Assembly (NCBI GenBank): GCA_016806645.1
Contig: JACSYO010002135.1
Location: 1-64,000, forward strand
DNA length: 64,000 bases
Source: Ophiodon elongatus
Taxonomy: Eukaryota > Chordata > Actinopteri > Perciformes > Hexagrammidae
Direction: 5' to 3'
In this document: positions 26,232 to 39,600 of the stretch, piece by piece
How positions within the stretch are numbered: position 1 is the stretch's first letter
Layout of the letters: each line of letters opens with the position of its first letter
Notes under the pieces: generated by a model
Seen by the model: only the letters and a program-made list of their open reading frames with translations
Database searches by the model: none
Told to the model about the DNA's origin: nothing
Program-made: the position numbers and the translations under genes

Positions 26232-29200
26232 AGAGTTTCCCCCCCCCATCATTATAAGCAGGACAGGTCACCCAGCTTTAAGAGGCTGCCGACAAACAGA
26301 AAATTTCATTTGTTTTGGTTTCTGTTTTAGTGTCCGACGGTCTAAATTAAGTTTCCACTTATAGGGGGAAACAACACATGGCGTGTTTGTGTAGCTATCC
26401 GTGACTCACGCAGAAGGAAATCCCTGTCGTCGTCTCCCCCCCTCCGCCCCCTCAGAGACACACTCCATCACCTGTTACTCAGCAGGAGACCAACATCTGA
26501 AAGCAGTAACTGCATGTCAGCTTTGCTCTGTCGCGCCCTCCCGAGCCTCCTGTCTCCCGCCTCAACGCCGCACCGGTAGAAATAGCCCGAGATAGCATCA
26601 GTTCAGTTGTCACCCCTGGTTACAGCCAATCGGTCATAAGAGATTACTGTATGGCCTCGGCGCTGCAGACATCGGCCTGTAATCTAAACCCAACTCAATC
26701 TCTCACCTTGCTTTCATTTGCCCACGGCCGGCCCAGAAGATGCTGTCTCTGATAAGTCCCACTCGCTCCATTTGGGGGAAATCAGGCCCTCCTGTCCTTT
26801 ATTCACCTCTGCTTCTTTTGTGGTTTTAGTGTTCTGGGCTCTGCTGGAGGAGACCTCAGATGTGATTTATTGTCTGAAAGAAAAAGGCTAAAGGTGCCAA
26901 AAGGCAAAAAGAAATGAAGGTGCAAAGATTGTGTCGAGAAGAAAGAGTGTGATCCTTTGCGTTTTTCCTTGTCAAAATCACCAAAAGACAGTGACAAAGC
27001 AACTATTTTATGATACTTTGTAAAAATGTATTATTACAGTATATAGTAAATTAAGTGTAGGCTTAGGATAGGATTACATTAAAGATAATACAATTAAGTA
27101 TAGAAAACACATCTCTAAATTAAAGTAGACAAAAATAGACTAGAAATAGAATTAGCATAATGCTCAACTAGCTTTCACGTCTTCAGTCAACTAATATTCT
27201 ACTAGTTCTAAATTTTAAAAGATTTCAAATAAATGGAACAGTTGAAACCAATTTGATACAGATTACTTTACTATTCAATAAGTGATAGGATTCGTATCCT
27301 GATAACCGTTGAAACTGGCAGCTTTCGAGATAGAAGTGTAAGATCAGAACAAGTGGCATCCTCCGGTGCTGAAAAATTAAGCCAACATGGAAGTGCCAAA
27401 AACTGCAGTTTCTCAAATGGCCACTTAAGGCTAATTCCAAAAGCGAGTCAATCCCCATAGAACCCAATTCTAAAATGCCCAACTTTACAGCCTGCTACAA
27501 AAAAGAGGTTTGTTCTTTATTGCTAATATCCCAGTTCGTGAACACTCTACGGGGGATGAATTGTTATACAACTCACCCGTTTAAAATTATATTAAGGCTT
27601 AAAGTAATGCCTAATTAAGCGTGTGGCCGCTCCGAGTGACATGTGGGTGCCATCCCAGGTAGCTAACCGCTAGCTCTCCGCTCCTTTTGGAGTATTTTTC
27701 ATGCAAATAACTGAGAAATAATAAGGCTTGCTGTGACAGACCCTCCAAGAAATCTGTTCTCCAGTTTTATCGTTGAGTGAAATTCAAGAATTGTATTTAT
27801 ATCTTAGTACTTATTAGCAGGTATCAATGTCTGCGCTCATCATGCTTGGCATGTTAGCTTAGCTAGCTGTAGGCTACGACAGCCAGAGGCACAAAAAGGA
27901 GTGTCATTTTATCTCGATAAGTAGGCTACATTACTAACGAGCCTGTTTTTTGCTGTAATGTGAATTACAGATGGATCTTGCCAACCAAGATAGCTAGCAA
28001 GCGCTAGTGTGAGCTGGTTACTTCGTGTTTGTTTTTCTAACGGTACCTGGCGTCGCACTGGTGTTAGCTGGTTCGTTAGCGTTTGTTATGCTAACGGTAC
28101 CTAGCCGCACCGGGCCTCGCTCCTCTCCAACTCCACCCTCTCGTCCAAATATGGTTACTTTTTATGGTCCACGGTTTGAAAAAAATGGTTGTGCTTCTGT
28201 TTCAGAACCGTGCAGTTATCTGACCGTAATGCACACCCTCCAGCCAATCAGAATCCAGTTCTGGCTAATACTTAAAAACATGGCCATTGCACGAAGTGTA
28301 TGGATACGCTTTGTGTACTTTTGTGTATTACCTCTTTTTCATTGATTGCTCTCATCCTTCCGGCCTTTTAAGTTAAGTGTGGCTTTCCCACCATGATTCA
28401 TAATGGCTTGATTTCAGTGGGACATCCTGAAGGAAATCTTTGCAGAGGAGAAACCCTCTCGTGAAAAGAGCACTTTCACATCTGGTCCTTTGTACAGGAC
28501 AGCTGCCTGCTCTGCTGCGGTGCTCAGTATCCCTGTGAATAACCGTTTCCTGCGCCATCAAACTCCTCAGCTGCAGGGTAACTGTGTTGTTTTTGTGTGT
28601 TGACTCATCCTCCTCACCTGTCCATCTTTTTGTGAGTGGATGAGTTTCGAGCGTCGAACATGTAATTGTGTCTAATTGTTGTTGGCCGAAGCAGGCCGCA
28701 CAAGTAACAGGAACCTGAAAATTGAACTGTGAGAGGATTACGGTGCTGCAGGGCTGCCAGATGGCGTCTGGAATTACCTGTAGAATATTGCAGATAACCA
28801 TCTTCCTTTAAGCCCCACGAGAGCTGCGGTGACTGTGATGTAACATGTGGGAGCTCAGTTAGCTCCGCTAGCGTTGAGCAGCGGTTCTGTTTGGTGGGGA
28901 GGGCGGTCAACAAAACATCGGTTCAATTGCACTCGTAGAACAATGACTTCCACTCAGCGGTTTGGCTGCCTCTGACACTTCTGGGAACAATGGCCGTTTT
29001 CATCAACAAATCAATTACAGCCCCATAAACAGCGGGGATTATGTTTTCATAAATTACAGTGCATGATTCATAAAACTCGCAGGCCCGTTTAAAAAAAAAA
29101 AAGAAAAAAAACAGAGTTAGATTTTCTTGATGAAAGCCCTGCTCTGCATCCAGAGTAGCAGGCGCCACCGTAGCATGCGCTGCTGCAGAGCGGATGTCAG

Positions 29201-32200
29201 TATCTCGTCCTTGACCACCGCCATTTATTTAGCCGCCTCCCCTTCCGCACTGCAGCCGCCTTGCATGCAACTTCCAACGTCCACGTGTTTTCAGGGCGGG
29301 AAGAAGGAAGAAGTCTCAGTCATCAGTCGGAGGACAAGGGAACTCTTTCAGCATGCCACATGTGCCCGGCCTGGGTAGCGCATGTGTTTATATTTACTGT
29401 ACGTTATGAGGTCTTGGGCACACGCCACCCCGCTGTTTCACTCTGGGCACAGAAGTTTCACTCCACCCAGCCCCAATTAAGGAGCACAAGGAGCTGTTTG
29501 ATTCCCTTTATACAGCCAACATGACAAATAACTGTATTGTATATTGTTTGATCCCCCTCGGCTGCCATGACTCTGTACAACACACCGCCGCTGTGCTATT
29601 GAATGCTCTGTGTTATGTCTGTTCTGAGGCAGTAATGATTTGTATAGACCATTGCTAACGAAATGTGAATTGCAAGACTTCTGCGAGGCTGGGACCGCAG
29701 CCAAGGCGAGTGGAGCTTGGGCGTTGGGAGAGCTGGAGAGGGGTACCGGGTTTATATGGCCGGGGTGGTTTTGGGGGAGAGGTTTGAGGCTGAGTTGTTT
29801 AACTTAGATAATATTGGATGTCGTCCAGCACAGTGGGCCAGGGAGTCAGAAACCATATTGAGCTGAAAGCGGGTGGGAGGGGAGCCGGAGAGTAACTGCT
29901 GCTGAAGGTTTTTCATTGGGATCGGTGCAGGCGCTGTGCAGATGTTGCCCTATAACTCTGGAACATTCTGTGGTTATCAATTACATTCTGTGGTTATCAA
30001 TTATACGTTTTCGCTCTTTTCAAACAAAGGCATCCCACGCATTCAAAGCTTTTCAGCTCTCGGGAAGTTTCCTGGCAATAGGTAGCCCGGCACAGAAAAC
30101 AAAGTGCTAAATTAGATTTTTCTATCTCTGTACTGATGTGAAAATAATGTGAGCATGAGAGAGAGAAAGAGACAGACGGGGAGAAACGGAGCGAGACATG
30201 GACGGGAGATCTGAAAAACATGTTTACCTCCTGTGGATTGACATCGACTGCAAAGGCTTCCCTTCTGGAGAGGTTCCCAAAGTGAGGAGAGGCAGCGAGA
30301 GACAGAGTGGGAGAGGAGAAAGAAGAAACAGACGCAGACTGGCAGACAGAAGTTTTAGGCAAACCAACATTTTTCAGGGACAGAACGTCTTTCATAGAAG
30401 AAGAAGTTGGTTGAGTTTAGTGGGTGAAGTCAAAGTGTTCTTCTCCGAACTCGTATGACTACATGTTTGAGTCAGAATAGGATATAAAAAAAGTTGTTTT
30501 CAAGACGTGAGAGGGGCCATTTTCTGCCTTGTTGAAATGTTATATATATATAATATGTGACAAAAAGCAACAATACCCACTGGACACTGCGTGCAGGATC
30601 TTGTACAACTTCCTGCACGACAACCGGTTTTCCTTTTCATTTCTATTGTTTACACATATAGGCTTCCTTGCGACGGGGTTTGCAAATGTTCTGCTGGATT
30701 CACAGTACCACACACTGCTGCGCCAGATGTCCAGCGCCAGTCTCCATTGTTCCTGTGGTGCCCAGGAAATGCAGTCGTTTTGTTTGAGCAAAAGGGTCCA
30801 CATGTTTTCAGTATTTTGGGGGATTCTTCTGACGGTTAGGTTTAATGCTGCAGAGTTAGCATTATGCATTCATAAAAAGTGGTCAAGACAGTCTCTTGAT
30901 TGTCGTCTGGCTACAAAACAGCTTGTTTTGTTGTTTGTTTTGTGCTTTTGGGGGTAGAGGGTTCTACGGAAGAGGATTAGAGCCACATGTCAAACATTTA
31001 TTTGAGTTCTGAGTTTAAAGTCAGACTTTTATTGAAGGGGACATCATGAAAAACTCACTTTTTTTTGTATCCGTGTATCTGGAACCCACAAACTGTGAAA
31101 TAAGATAATCAAAATTTGTTTTTGTGGGCAGCTTAGATCAGAAAACGTGTGATTCAACGAGCCAATAAAAATGTTGCACCCCTTCCTATGTCACGCACAG
31201 GCTCATTATAATATATTGCTCTCCATCTGAGCGTCCTCACCTGAGAACTGCCGTTGCAAAGGTGCACCATATTTTTCTCGGAAGCCAATCAGGGCACACT
31301 GAGGGTTTTCTGTGTCTTAAAGAGACGGGTGCTAAAACTGAGCATTGCAGACGGAGGGCGAATACAGGTATATTCAGATAGACGGTATGAGTAAAAATAA
31401 TTTGAACATTGAAGTATGTAAACGTGTTCCAATATAAACCCAGAATACAATGTATGGACCTGAAAAGGAGCATGATATGTCCCTTTTTAAAGTCAGAATT
31501 CTGACTTTAAAGACCTCAGAGGTCAAATAAACTTTTCATATGCGGCACCAACACCTCTTCCGTAGGGTTCGTTCTCTTTAAGGTGATACAAATGATATCG
31601 CTTCTTCCTGGAGAGCAGCCGCTAAGACTCCAATCCACAGCTGACAGACGCTGTGGGGGGAGAAAAAGAAAGAAAGGGAAACAGGTTTCCAGTGTCTTCT
31701 CAGACATAATAGAAGCTGTCAGTGCCAAGCCGCACCTCCTCCGTCTCTGCCACCTCACAACTCCTCTCCATCTGCACCGCGCTGTCTGCTCAATTCGAAC
31801 GCTCCACTTATCAAACTGCAGACAGCCTGTTGAGCAACGCGGCACATATCTCAGTTCATTTTCTTCAAGGAAATTAGGCCACAGCTGACCCTTTTTTTTT
31901 TTCTTTAAGCTGCTGTTTCCTTGCCACGAAAACGTCATTTTCACAGTCTTTTTATGGTGCCTTTTAATGAGTCAGGAGTCTAAAGAAATTGCAATGGTTT
32001 CCTTCTGTGTCTAGTAAATTGGTAAAAATATAGCTTTACTGATACCTCACTGGGCAGAATGACAAATCAACCTTGATTTTTTTTTTTTTCTTTTTTTTTC
32101 TTCTTTTTAGCAGGCCAGTGTTTTCCAGCAGCTCAAATAATGCCACGTTTTTTCATTGCCCGATCCTCTTCATTGTGGCAAAAATATGGGAGAAAAAACA

Positions 32201-33548
32201 CATCACCAGAAAAAGAGCAAATACCAATACCATTTAACAATCATTATATGGGGATAACGGAGAGATTCCTATGAGAACAGGAGAAATGAGAGGTTTGAAA
32301 GTTGAGGCGAGTTGTCAGTTTCCAGTCGTCGTGCATTAACGAGCCCACCAGCTGTTGGAGCATGTTGGGATTCCACAAGGCGATGAAGTCAAGGTTTCTC
32401 TCATCCACCAAAGAGGTCGCTCATCTCTTTGGTATGACTGGTTTTTTTTAGGATTGCATCAGATTTCTCTCTCTTTGTCTGCGTCTCTCTTTCTGTCCCA
32501 GGTCTGTTAGACTGAGGATTTGAGCCCACGAGTGGCGGGTCAGACAGTATGACGTGGAGCTGTTTTATATATCACTGATGTAACGGATAATAATAACAAC
32601 CCACATATCATTTCTTCATTTCTACTGTGAGCCAAGTAGGTGGATTATTTTCAGATTTGTCATTACGTAACTTTTTTTTTTTCTTCTCTTTCTCTCTTTT
32701 CAGATGGTCACCACCTCTGGGAGACTGAGGCCAAAGTCGACAGAGACGCCTCAAAGCCTGTAAGTGATACATGTGCCGCTGTTATCGTGACGAATCTGGT
32801 CTCATTTCAGGATTAAAACGCTGACAACGACGCAGCTGTTCTCAAACATTTAAGTGAACTAAGTGGCAAAACGCATTCGGTCTTCACATGAAAAACAAAA
32901 CTAGTCGTAGGGAAGCCCTGAGGGGCAAGTGAAAAACAATTCTGGTCATCTATTTAAGTCTGATCTATATTGTTTTCTCTCCTGAAGTCACTTTTTTTCA
33001 GGTGAAAGAAAATAATTTTTGGTAGGTGAAACTTATTATTTTGTCAGGATAATTTTTGTGTTTAACACTCATTTCGGCCACAAGAGGCTGAATTGCCCCA
33101 CTACCCCATGTTCTAAATATGACTCAAAGCTTTCATTTTTTCTTCCAGGTGAGTTTTAACTATACGTGTATATATATATGTGTGTGTGTGTTTAGAGTGC
33201 ATTGGGAAATTGAAACTCACCTGGACCTATTTAGACATCTTAGGGGTATTAGGGGTGGTGGTGCACTTCAGCCTCTTGTGTCTGAAAAGAGTATTACAAC
33301 AACAAACACCTGACCAGAAAGAAAATGTAGGGAACTCAAATAATCCTGTCAAAACCTTTTTTACACCTCTTCTTAAGTCACAGGAGAGAAAACAATTTAA
33401 ATCAGACTTTCTTTGTGATGCATATTTTGTTATCTTTAGACCGAGGCAGGCTAGCTGAGGGGCAGCAGTGTTGTGTTTGAAACGTGTGGAAAAGGTTTTC
33501 AAAAGTTCAACCTCCATTCTAAGAGAGAGTTTGAGCTCGGCAGTGTGT

Positions 33549-33622
<74 letters not shown>

Positions 33623-36600
33623 GAGGGTGTCTGGATGTGAGGCGGTGCACCTGCTTGCTCTGTGTCTTTGCATTGCGACACACTTTCTCTCTCTCACTCA
33701 CACTCTCTCTCTCTCTCATACACACTCTCTCTCGCTCTCTCTCATACACACACATACAGTGACTGCTGGGACCCATCTGTCTGCTTGAATAGACAAAGGG
33801 CCTCCCTCCCCTCCTCCCCTCTCAGCCCAGTCTGCTGGACTGGTCCCATTTTAAACACTGACACTGCCTTGGCCAGGTTTAACCTCGGCTGCTGCTCCAC
33901 CACAACGTGGACCAAACCGCAAATACAGAATACCTCACCGCCTCCGTCACCTGCACAGACCTCCCCCCCCAAGAGGGAGGTATATTTGGGAGACGAGGGA
34001 TAATTCAGTTTTAATTCTAAGAATTATTTTCAATTAGACGCATCAGATGACTCATATAAACTCAGATGAATGGCCTTGAAGCGCTCACTTGAGGAGTCCA
34101 AGAATGCTCCTTCATGCTCAATTTGTCATGTTATCTTCCTCCCTCCGCATGAGAGAAATTACTTTTGTCAGGTTAAAAACGTCTTTGTGGATTGTCCGGC
34201 TTTTTGAAGGCGCAGTCTGTCCCCGGTGTGTTGAGATGATTTCAGAAAACAACACGTGTGCGCTTAAAACTTTCCGAAGTGAGTGAATGATTTCACTCGG
34301 GCATGTTTTGGATTCCAGATTTCGCCTGTGTTTGTTTTTTTTTTTTTTTACCCGTATGCAGAAATTGATCCTGTCAAACCTGGACGCGGTTCCGATTTAC
34401 GCAAGTGTGCGAACAGCGAACCGTTTTTCCAGAGGTTTTTTATCAGCTTATTCTCTGAAGGACAGAATCAAGAGAAGTCGAAAAGCCTCATCTGGCTTCA
34501 ATTCATTTTACGGCTGCGTTGATTTAATACAACGTGTGTCAGCTCTCACCTGTGCAGTCGGGGGCCGGCCGTCCTCCGAAGCACAGTTTTGGAGACGGAT
34601 GACTTCCTCTCCTGCTACTGAGCAGCACCTCCAGCACACCCAGACCTCGACATTCACTCACGTACATGGGGCTGATGAACGTGGTTGCTCCTGGCCTTGA
34701 CTCTCTCTTCTGCTGGGGAAATAAACTATCCGGACAATCCCGAGTTCAATTTAATCACTGTACAAACAACCGTGGCTCTTTATAACCTCACTTCATGGTC
34801 TCCTTGTGGCTCCTGCACTTGGGATTAGAACCAGATTTTCAGATTTTATCCACCGCCTTGAACACACACAACTTCAGGCTATGGATTTGAAGGAAGCGAG
34901 ACTAAGTACAATCCAGACCTCACATCCTCTTTGCTGACCTGCAAACAGAAACAATTCTACGGAAGCCCTGAGACGCAAAGGAGAAAAAACAATTCTGACA
35001 ATCCATTTTCTAAGTCTGATCCGTTTTGTCTCCTGTGTTTATGCCTTACGAACTGGTCGAAAGAAGGTTTTGCGAGGATAATCTATGAATAAAATTAAGT
35101 ATTTTTCCATCTGTGTTTTTTTATCACTCGCCTCTCAGGCCTTCCGTAAAATACTAATAGGCACTAATATTTTATAGCTTGAAGCAGTCATGCTTAGCAG
35201 CAAATAGTCAACTGTGTGAAAGCAAAAATTTGGAACAACAACAACAAAACACAATAAATACATAACTTTTCACCACCGTAAAACCACCAAAGTTGTCTGC
35301 AATGCACCAATTTATGAATTTATTCATCTATAAAGGAGTATAAGTCATGAATAAGCTCAGTTTCCCCTTTTGAATGTGCAATTTTTTTACTTACAGTGTG
35401 GTTTCTTTATGTATGAGAGGGCCTTTTTTCATTCCAGAGCGACCACCAGAAATTGCTTTGTCATCGACATTTGCAACCAGCCTTTTTTAATATTTAAAAT
35501 AAGACCAGATGAAGAAACAAATAGGATTTCTTTTTAAAACAGAGAAAAAATAAATAAAAAAGTTGGAGAACTAGATCAGTTAAATTAAAAGCTAAATACA
35601 AGTTAAGTCCAGGAAAGTAAGAGTAAATAGAAAACCCTGTATCACAAGTCAAATAGGGAAACTTTATACAATACAATAATTGAGGAATTATCTTTTTGTT
35701 TATCCAAACTATAAGAATACATTTCTTCATTTAAATTTTCTGTGTTGCAGAATTCACTACTCGTTGAAATCCCTCCCTATCGGAACCAAAGACTCTCCAC
35801 TCCGGTTCACGTGAACTTCTACGTCTGCAATGGCAAGAGGAAAAGAAGCCAGTACCAGCGCTTCACCTACGTCCCTGCCAGTGGTAAAGCTCTCCTCCTC
35901 ACACGCTCTCACTGCTCCACGAGAAACACATGCATAGTCTTTCAATTTAGCATTTAGTTTAGCTGCTTCTCCTGTCGGCTTTAACTAAGTTTTTGATTAA
36001 ATTACACCATTCAAACGACATTTTGAACTGCCCCTCACTGTGAAAAGAAAATAATAGAAATCGTTAAATTTACAAGGCCGACATCACCACACCAAATTGC
36101 AAAGGCATATTAGCCTTGAAGCTCTCCGTTCAAAGGGACGTTATCAACAGGTGATCAACATGTGACCGTAGACTGTATATAAGAAGTGGACTTAGCCAGC
36201 GGGACACCACCCATTAGTCACGCACTGTAAAAAGGTTAAAGTTGTAAGACTAATCCATGGTCAACGCTATGGTAGAGACCTGTCAATCACAGTAAGCCCC
36301 GCCCTAAAGCATACCCTGCTTTATGGTCTATTCCTAAATGAGTTTCCCCACTGGGGATTAATAAAGTTTTCTAATATAATCTAATGGACCATAATCTACT
36401 AAATGAACATCATGCTGTATTGAAGAAGACTTGAAACTAGAGATTGAGACCATAAACTCATGTTTACAATGTTTACTGAGGGGATAAACCAAGAGAGAAG
36501 TAGAGTCATTTTCTCATAGACTTCTATACAATCTGACTTATTTTTGTAACCAGAGGAGTCGCCCCCTGATGGACATTAGAAAGAATGCAGGTTTAAGGTA

Positions 36601-39600
36601 CTTCCGCATTGATTTCCCATTTGAGAACCGGAGGTTGCCGCCTGCATAGAACGTAGTGCTGAGCGACCACTGACTAGAGGTCTATAAATGGCCACAATGC
36701 ACCAAACAGCCTCTTCCATTGGAGGTTTGTGCTGTGCTGACATTTGCTGTCACCAGGGTGCTTCCTACACATTACGTTGTCGTACAAATTTGCCACCAAA
36801 GTAGGAGAATACCCCGTTATTACCTCTAAGCCGCACATCGTCGCTTATTCTGCCTTTCTTTTACTTCCCTGTCATCGCCGCAGCACTTCACCAGCCGTCC
36901 GTCTGCTCTTTGCCTTTCATACACCAGACTAATGAGAAACATTTTAGCCAGCGTTTCTCATCTGAAGACGAGAACAAACAGTTTGTATTCCCCCTCGTCT
37001 GGTGGTTTGCTAGGGAGGAACAAAGCAACGCTATTATTCCTTCATTGTTAAAAAAAAAGAAAAGAAAATCTATAAAATCTGTTCTTTTCCATACCTGTAC
37101 ACTACAGTGACTGGACGCACAAGGGCGGGGTGGGTGGAGGGGCGGTGTGGAGGGGCATGGGAAAAGCATGTTATTTGAATAGGGAACCTATTGCCAAGCT
37201 AAATATAAACACTGACCCACCAACTGAAATGTAAAAACCTCTGCTAATTGCGCTCCGGGCTTGGAGCGAAAAATCCAGTGGGTGGTTCAAAGCGGTGATT
37301 CAAGCGGCCTGGCCCAGCCCTGTACGTGGGCGACGGAGAGCCCCGCTGTGAAAGTGGAGCATTGTCCTCAGGATGCAGAGAGTGTAAAGGAGAGGAGGGC
37401 TAGTCTGCTCAGTGTCTCCTAAAGCCAGCTGAACAACGGGGTCACCAATAAGGAGAAAGTCAAGAAAAGTGTAAAAGAAAAAAAAAATGCAGAAATGTGT
37501 GAAACAGCTGGAGAATGTTTTTCTTTTTCTTTCTAAAATGTCACGTCTAATGTCTCGTCACTTTTCTTTGCAGCAGCAGGTGTTGCAGATTTATTTTGGA
37601 ACACGCGGTACAAGCGGCTGATTTACACACTCCGGAAAAAATACCCAGAGGCACGCTCCCTTTTTTTGCGGCAAGACAAACTTCTTCCTTCGCTCTCTCG
37701 GTGTGCATCTGCCTCGCTCCTCCACAGGCAGGCAGACGCTCTTCCCTTCCAAACAGGCCCCAAATAGGGGTGCATGCACTATTTTAGTGCTGCGGTTTGT
37801 TGTAACCATCTCGTCGCAGTTCCTCTTTTACAGCTGTTGACACTGGAGGTTTCAGTAAAACCCTGACACGTCTCCGTTTCACTCCTTTTAGTCTAATTAG
37901 ACACTTATTCAGCCTGGTACGCCCTTATAAGGTTAAAAATATCTGTATTAATAGATTACAAAAAAAAGATGTAAACAACTAATAAATGCCCTACAAAATG
38001 AACAATGTGGATCAGTAAAATGCAGGATTAAGGGAGTGCCTTGCGAACCGACTGGTTACAGCGCATGCCAAATAACTTCAGCGCCCTGGGTTCGATTCCG
38101 GCCTTGGGACCTTTGTTGAATTAAAGGCGGAAAACTGCCCAGAAATAATAAGCAGAATCACAGAAGGAAGACTAAAGTACAAGTAATTTCCTACTTACGC
38201 TTTGATTTCAAGCCCACGCTTGGTATTGTAATTTAAAACAGCTTCGCCACAGAAGAAGAGAGGAAATCGATCCAGTGCGGTGGTGCAGTGAAGAAGCTCG
38301 GGGTCGGAGCCGGGCTGTCCCTTGTAACCGGACTGAGGCGCTTGTTTTATGTTGATGTGGCGTCAGGAGCTGCAGCAGATTGATGGACCACATTTTCAAA
38401 AGACTTGGTGTCCAACACGGCTAAGACTCTGGTCCTCACTTTGTACGCTCACCACCATCCTCAGCCTCCATTTTGTCTTTTTCAGCTACATTTTGTGTTT
38501 ATAAAAGAAAGAAAGAAAAAGAAAGCAGCTTTCACGTTCAGTTAAACTTTCTTCTCTTCGTCTCAATGAGCGAGCGGTAATTTATTTTAAATTGCCGAAC
38601 CCTGCTGAGTATAAAGCCCCTGTTGCAGCAGCATATTTCATATCTCACATTTAATGGGTATTAGCACCAAAGCAGAGTCCAAAGAAAACAAGCATTTTAT
38701 TATAGAAGCAGCTGGATGTTTCTCCTGTTGATGAGTCATCCATTTTTCTTTTCTTTTTTTCTACTTTTGTGAATATTTTCAGCGGGGTGGGAGAGCCTGG
38801 GCCCAGACACAGAGTCTCATTGATGAGCGTGTTTGTTTGGCAGCGGGTATCCTAGCCACAAACCCACTCACTCAGTCACACTTGCAGGAAGGCTGGAATA
38901 CTTCTTTACTCATTGAGCTTCTCCTTTCTTCTCGTTTCCCCTCCCAGCCCCGACGATAAAGACGGAGCCACGCGACGACTTCGACGCCCCTCTGGTGTGC
39001 AGCCAGCGCGGCCTGCCCGTGCACCCAAAGCCATACTTCCCCCCTCCGGTCATGACCCCGATGATGACCTCTGACACCAGCCCCAAACTGCACGACCTGT
39101 CGCCGCCGCCCTTCTCCAAGTGCCTCTCCGCCGGCCCGCAAGTCCAGCACCCGGGCCAGCAGTCCCCGATCTCTCACGTCTCCATCATCCAGGAGACGCC
39201 CGGGCGCTACCCGCCGCTCGGCTTCTACCCGCCCAGCAGCTCCTCCTCCTCCTCCTCCCCCCCGACCTCGCAGCCCTCCACGCCGACGGACGGCCCTTTC
39301 TCTCCGGCCGTCTGCGTGACACCAGCCCAGCCGGGCAGTGGCGGCACCAGCCCAGGAGCCGAGCAGCACCCCAAGGTGCCACCGAGGGGGCGGGGTTCCC
39401 TTCAGGAGGACGGCAGCCCGCCGGCGCTGGCTGTCAGCATCAAACAAGAACCGCAGGAGCTGGACCAGATGTACCTGGATGATGGTGAGTGAAAAAGTTC
39501 TTATTAATATGCAAAATTAAGCTTAATTCTTTTAATCCGGTGCACCGATACAAATATAAATAGAACAACTCGTCCAACGCCCTAATTAACAAGACAAGAA

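Larger units (their letters stand above)
23170..32703 (+). other. nfatc1: nfatc1 intron 6
   Basis: The longest intron at 9.5 kb. Contents: TG runs at 23204-23284, 23504-23530 and 26198-26230, a C-rich run at 23888-23905, an AT-rich unique stretch from about 24190 to 25350, a repeat at about 27340-28290, a 20-bp duplication at 29963-30002 and a short element at 31035-31487. The acceptor tract TTTTTTTTTTCTTCTCTTTC with CTCTCTTTTCAG is strong. No gene was recognised inside it. Confidence 0.7.
32760..35750 (+). other. nfatc1: nfatc1 intron 7
   Basis: A 3.0 kb intron holding two copies of a foldback element (32911-33445 and 34959-35147), a GA microsatellite and a CT/CA-rich stretch. The remainder shows no gene. 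Confidence 0.75.
35958..38947 (+). other. nfatc1: nfatc1 intron 8 (remainder)
   Basis: Contains an interspersed element at 36169-36644, a SINE fragment at about 38035-38160, a poly-A run near 37050 and otherwise unique sequence. The acceptor is CCCCTCCCAG. The short open frames (for example 37591-37809, minus) look incidental. Confidence 0.7.

Noticed and set aside
38035..38115. Possible tRNA gene because of the GGTTCGATTCC box
   Set aside because: No acceptor-stem pairing or anticodon loop could be drawn, and the flanks look like a SINE.
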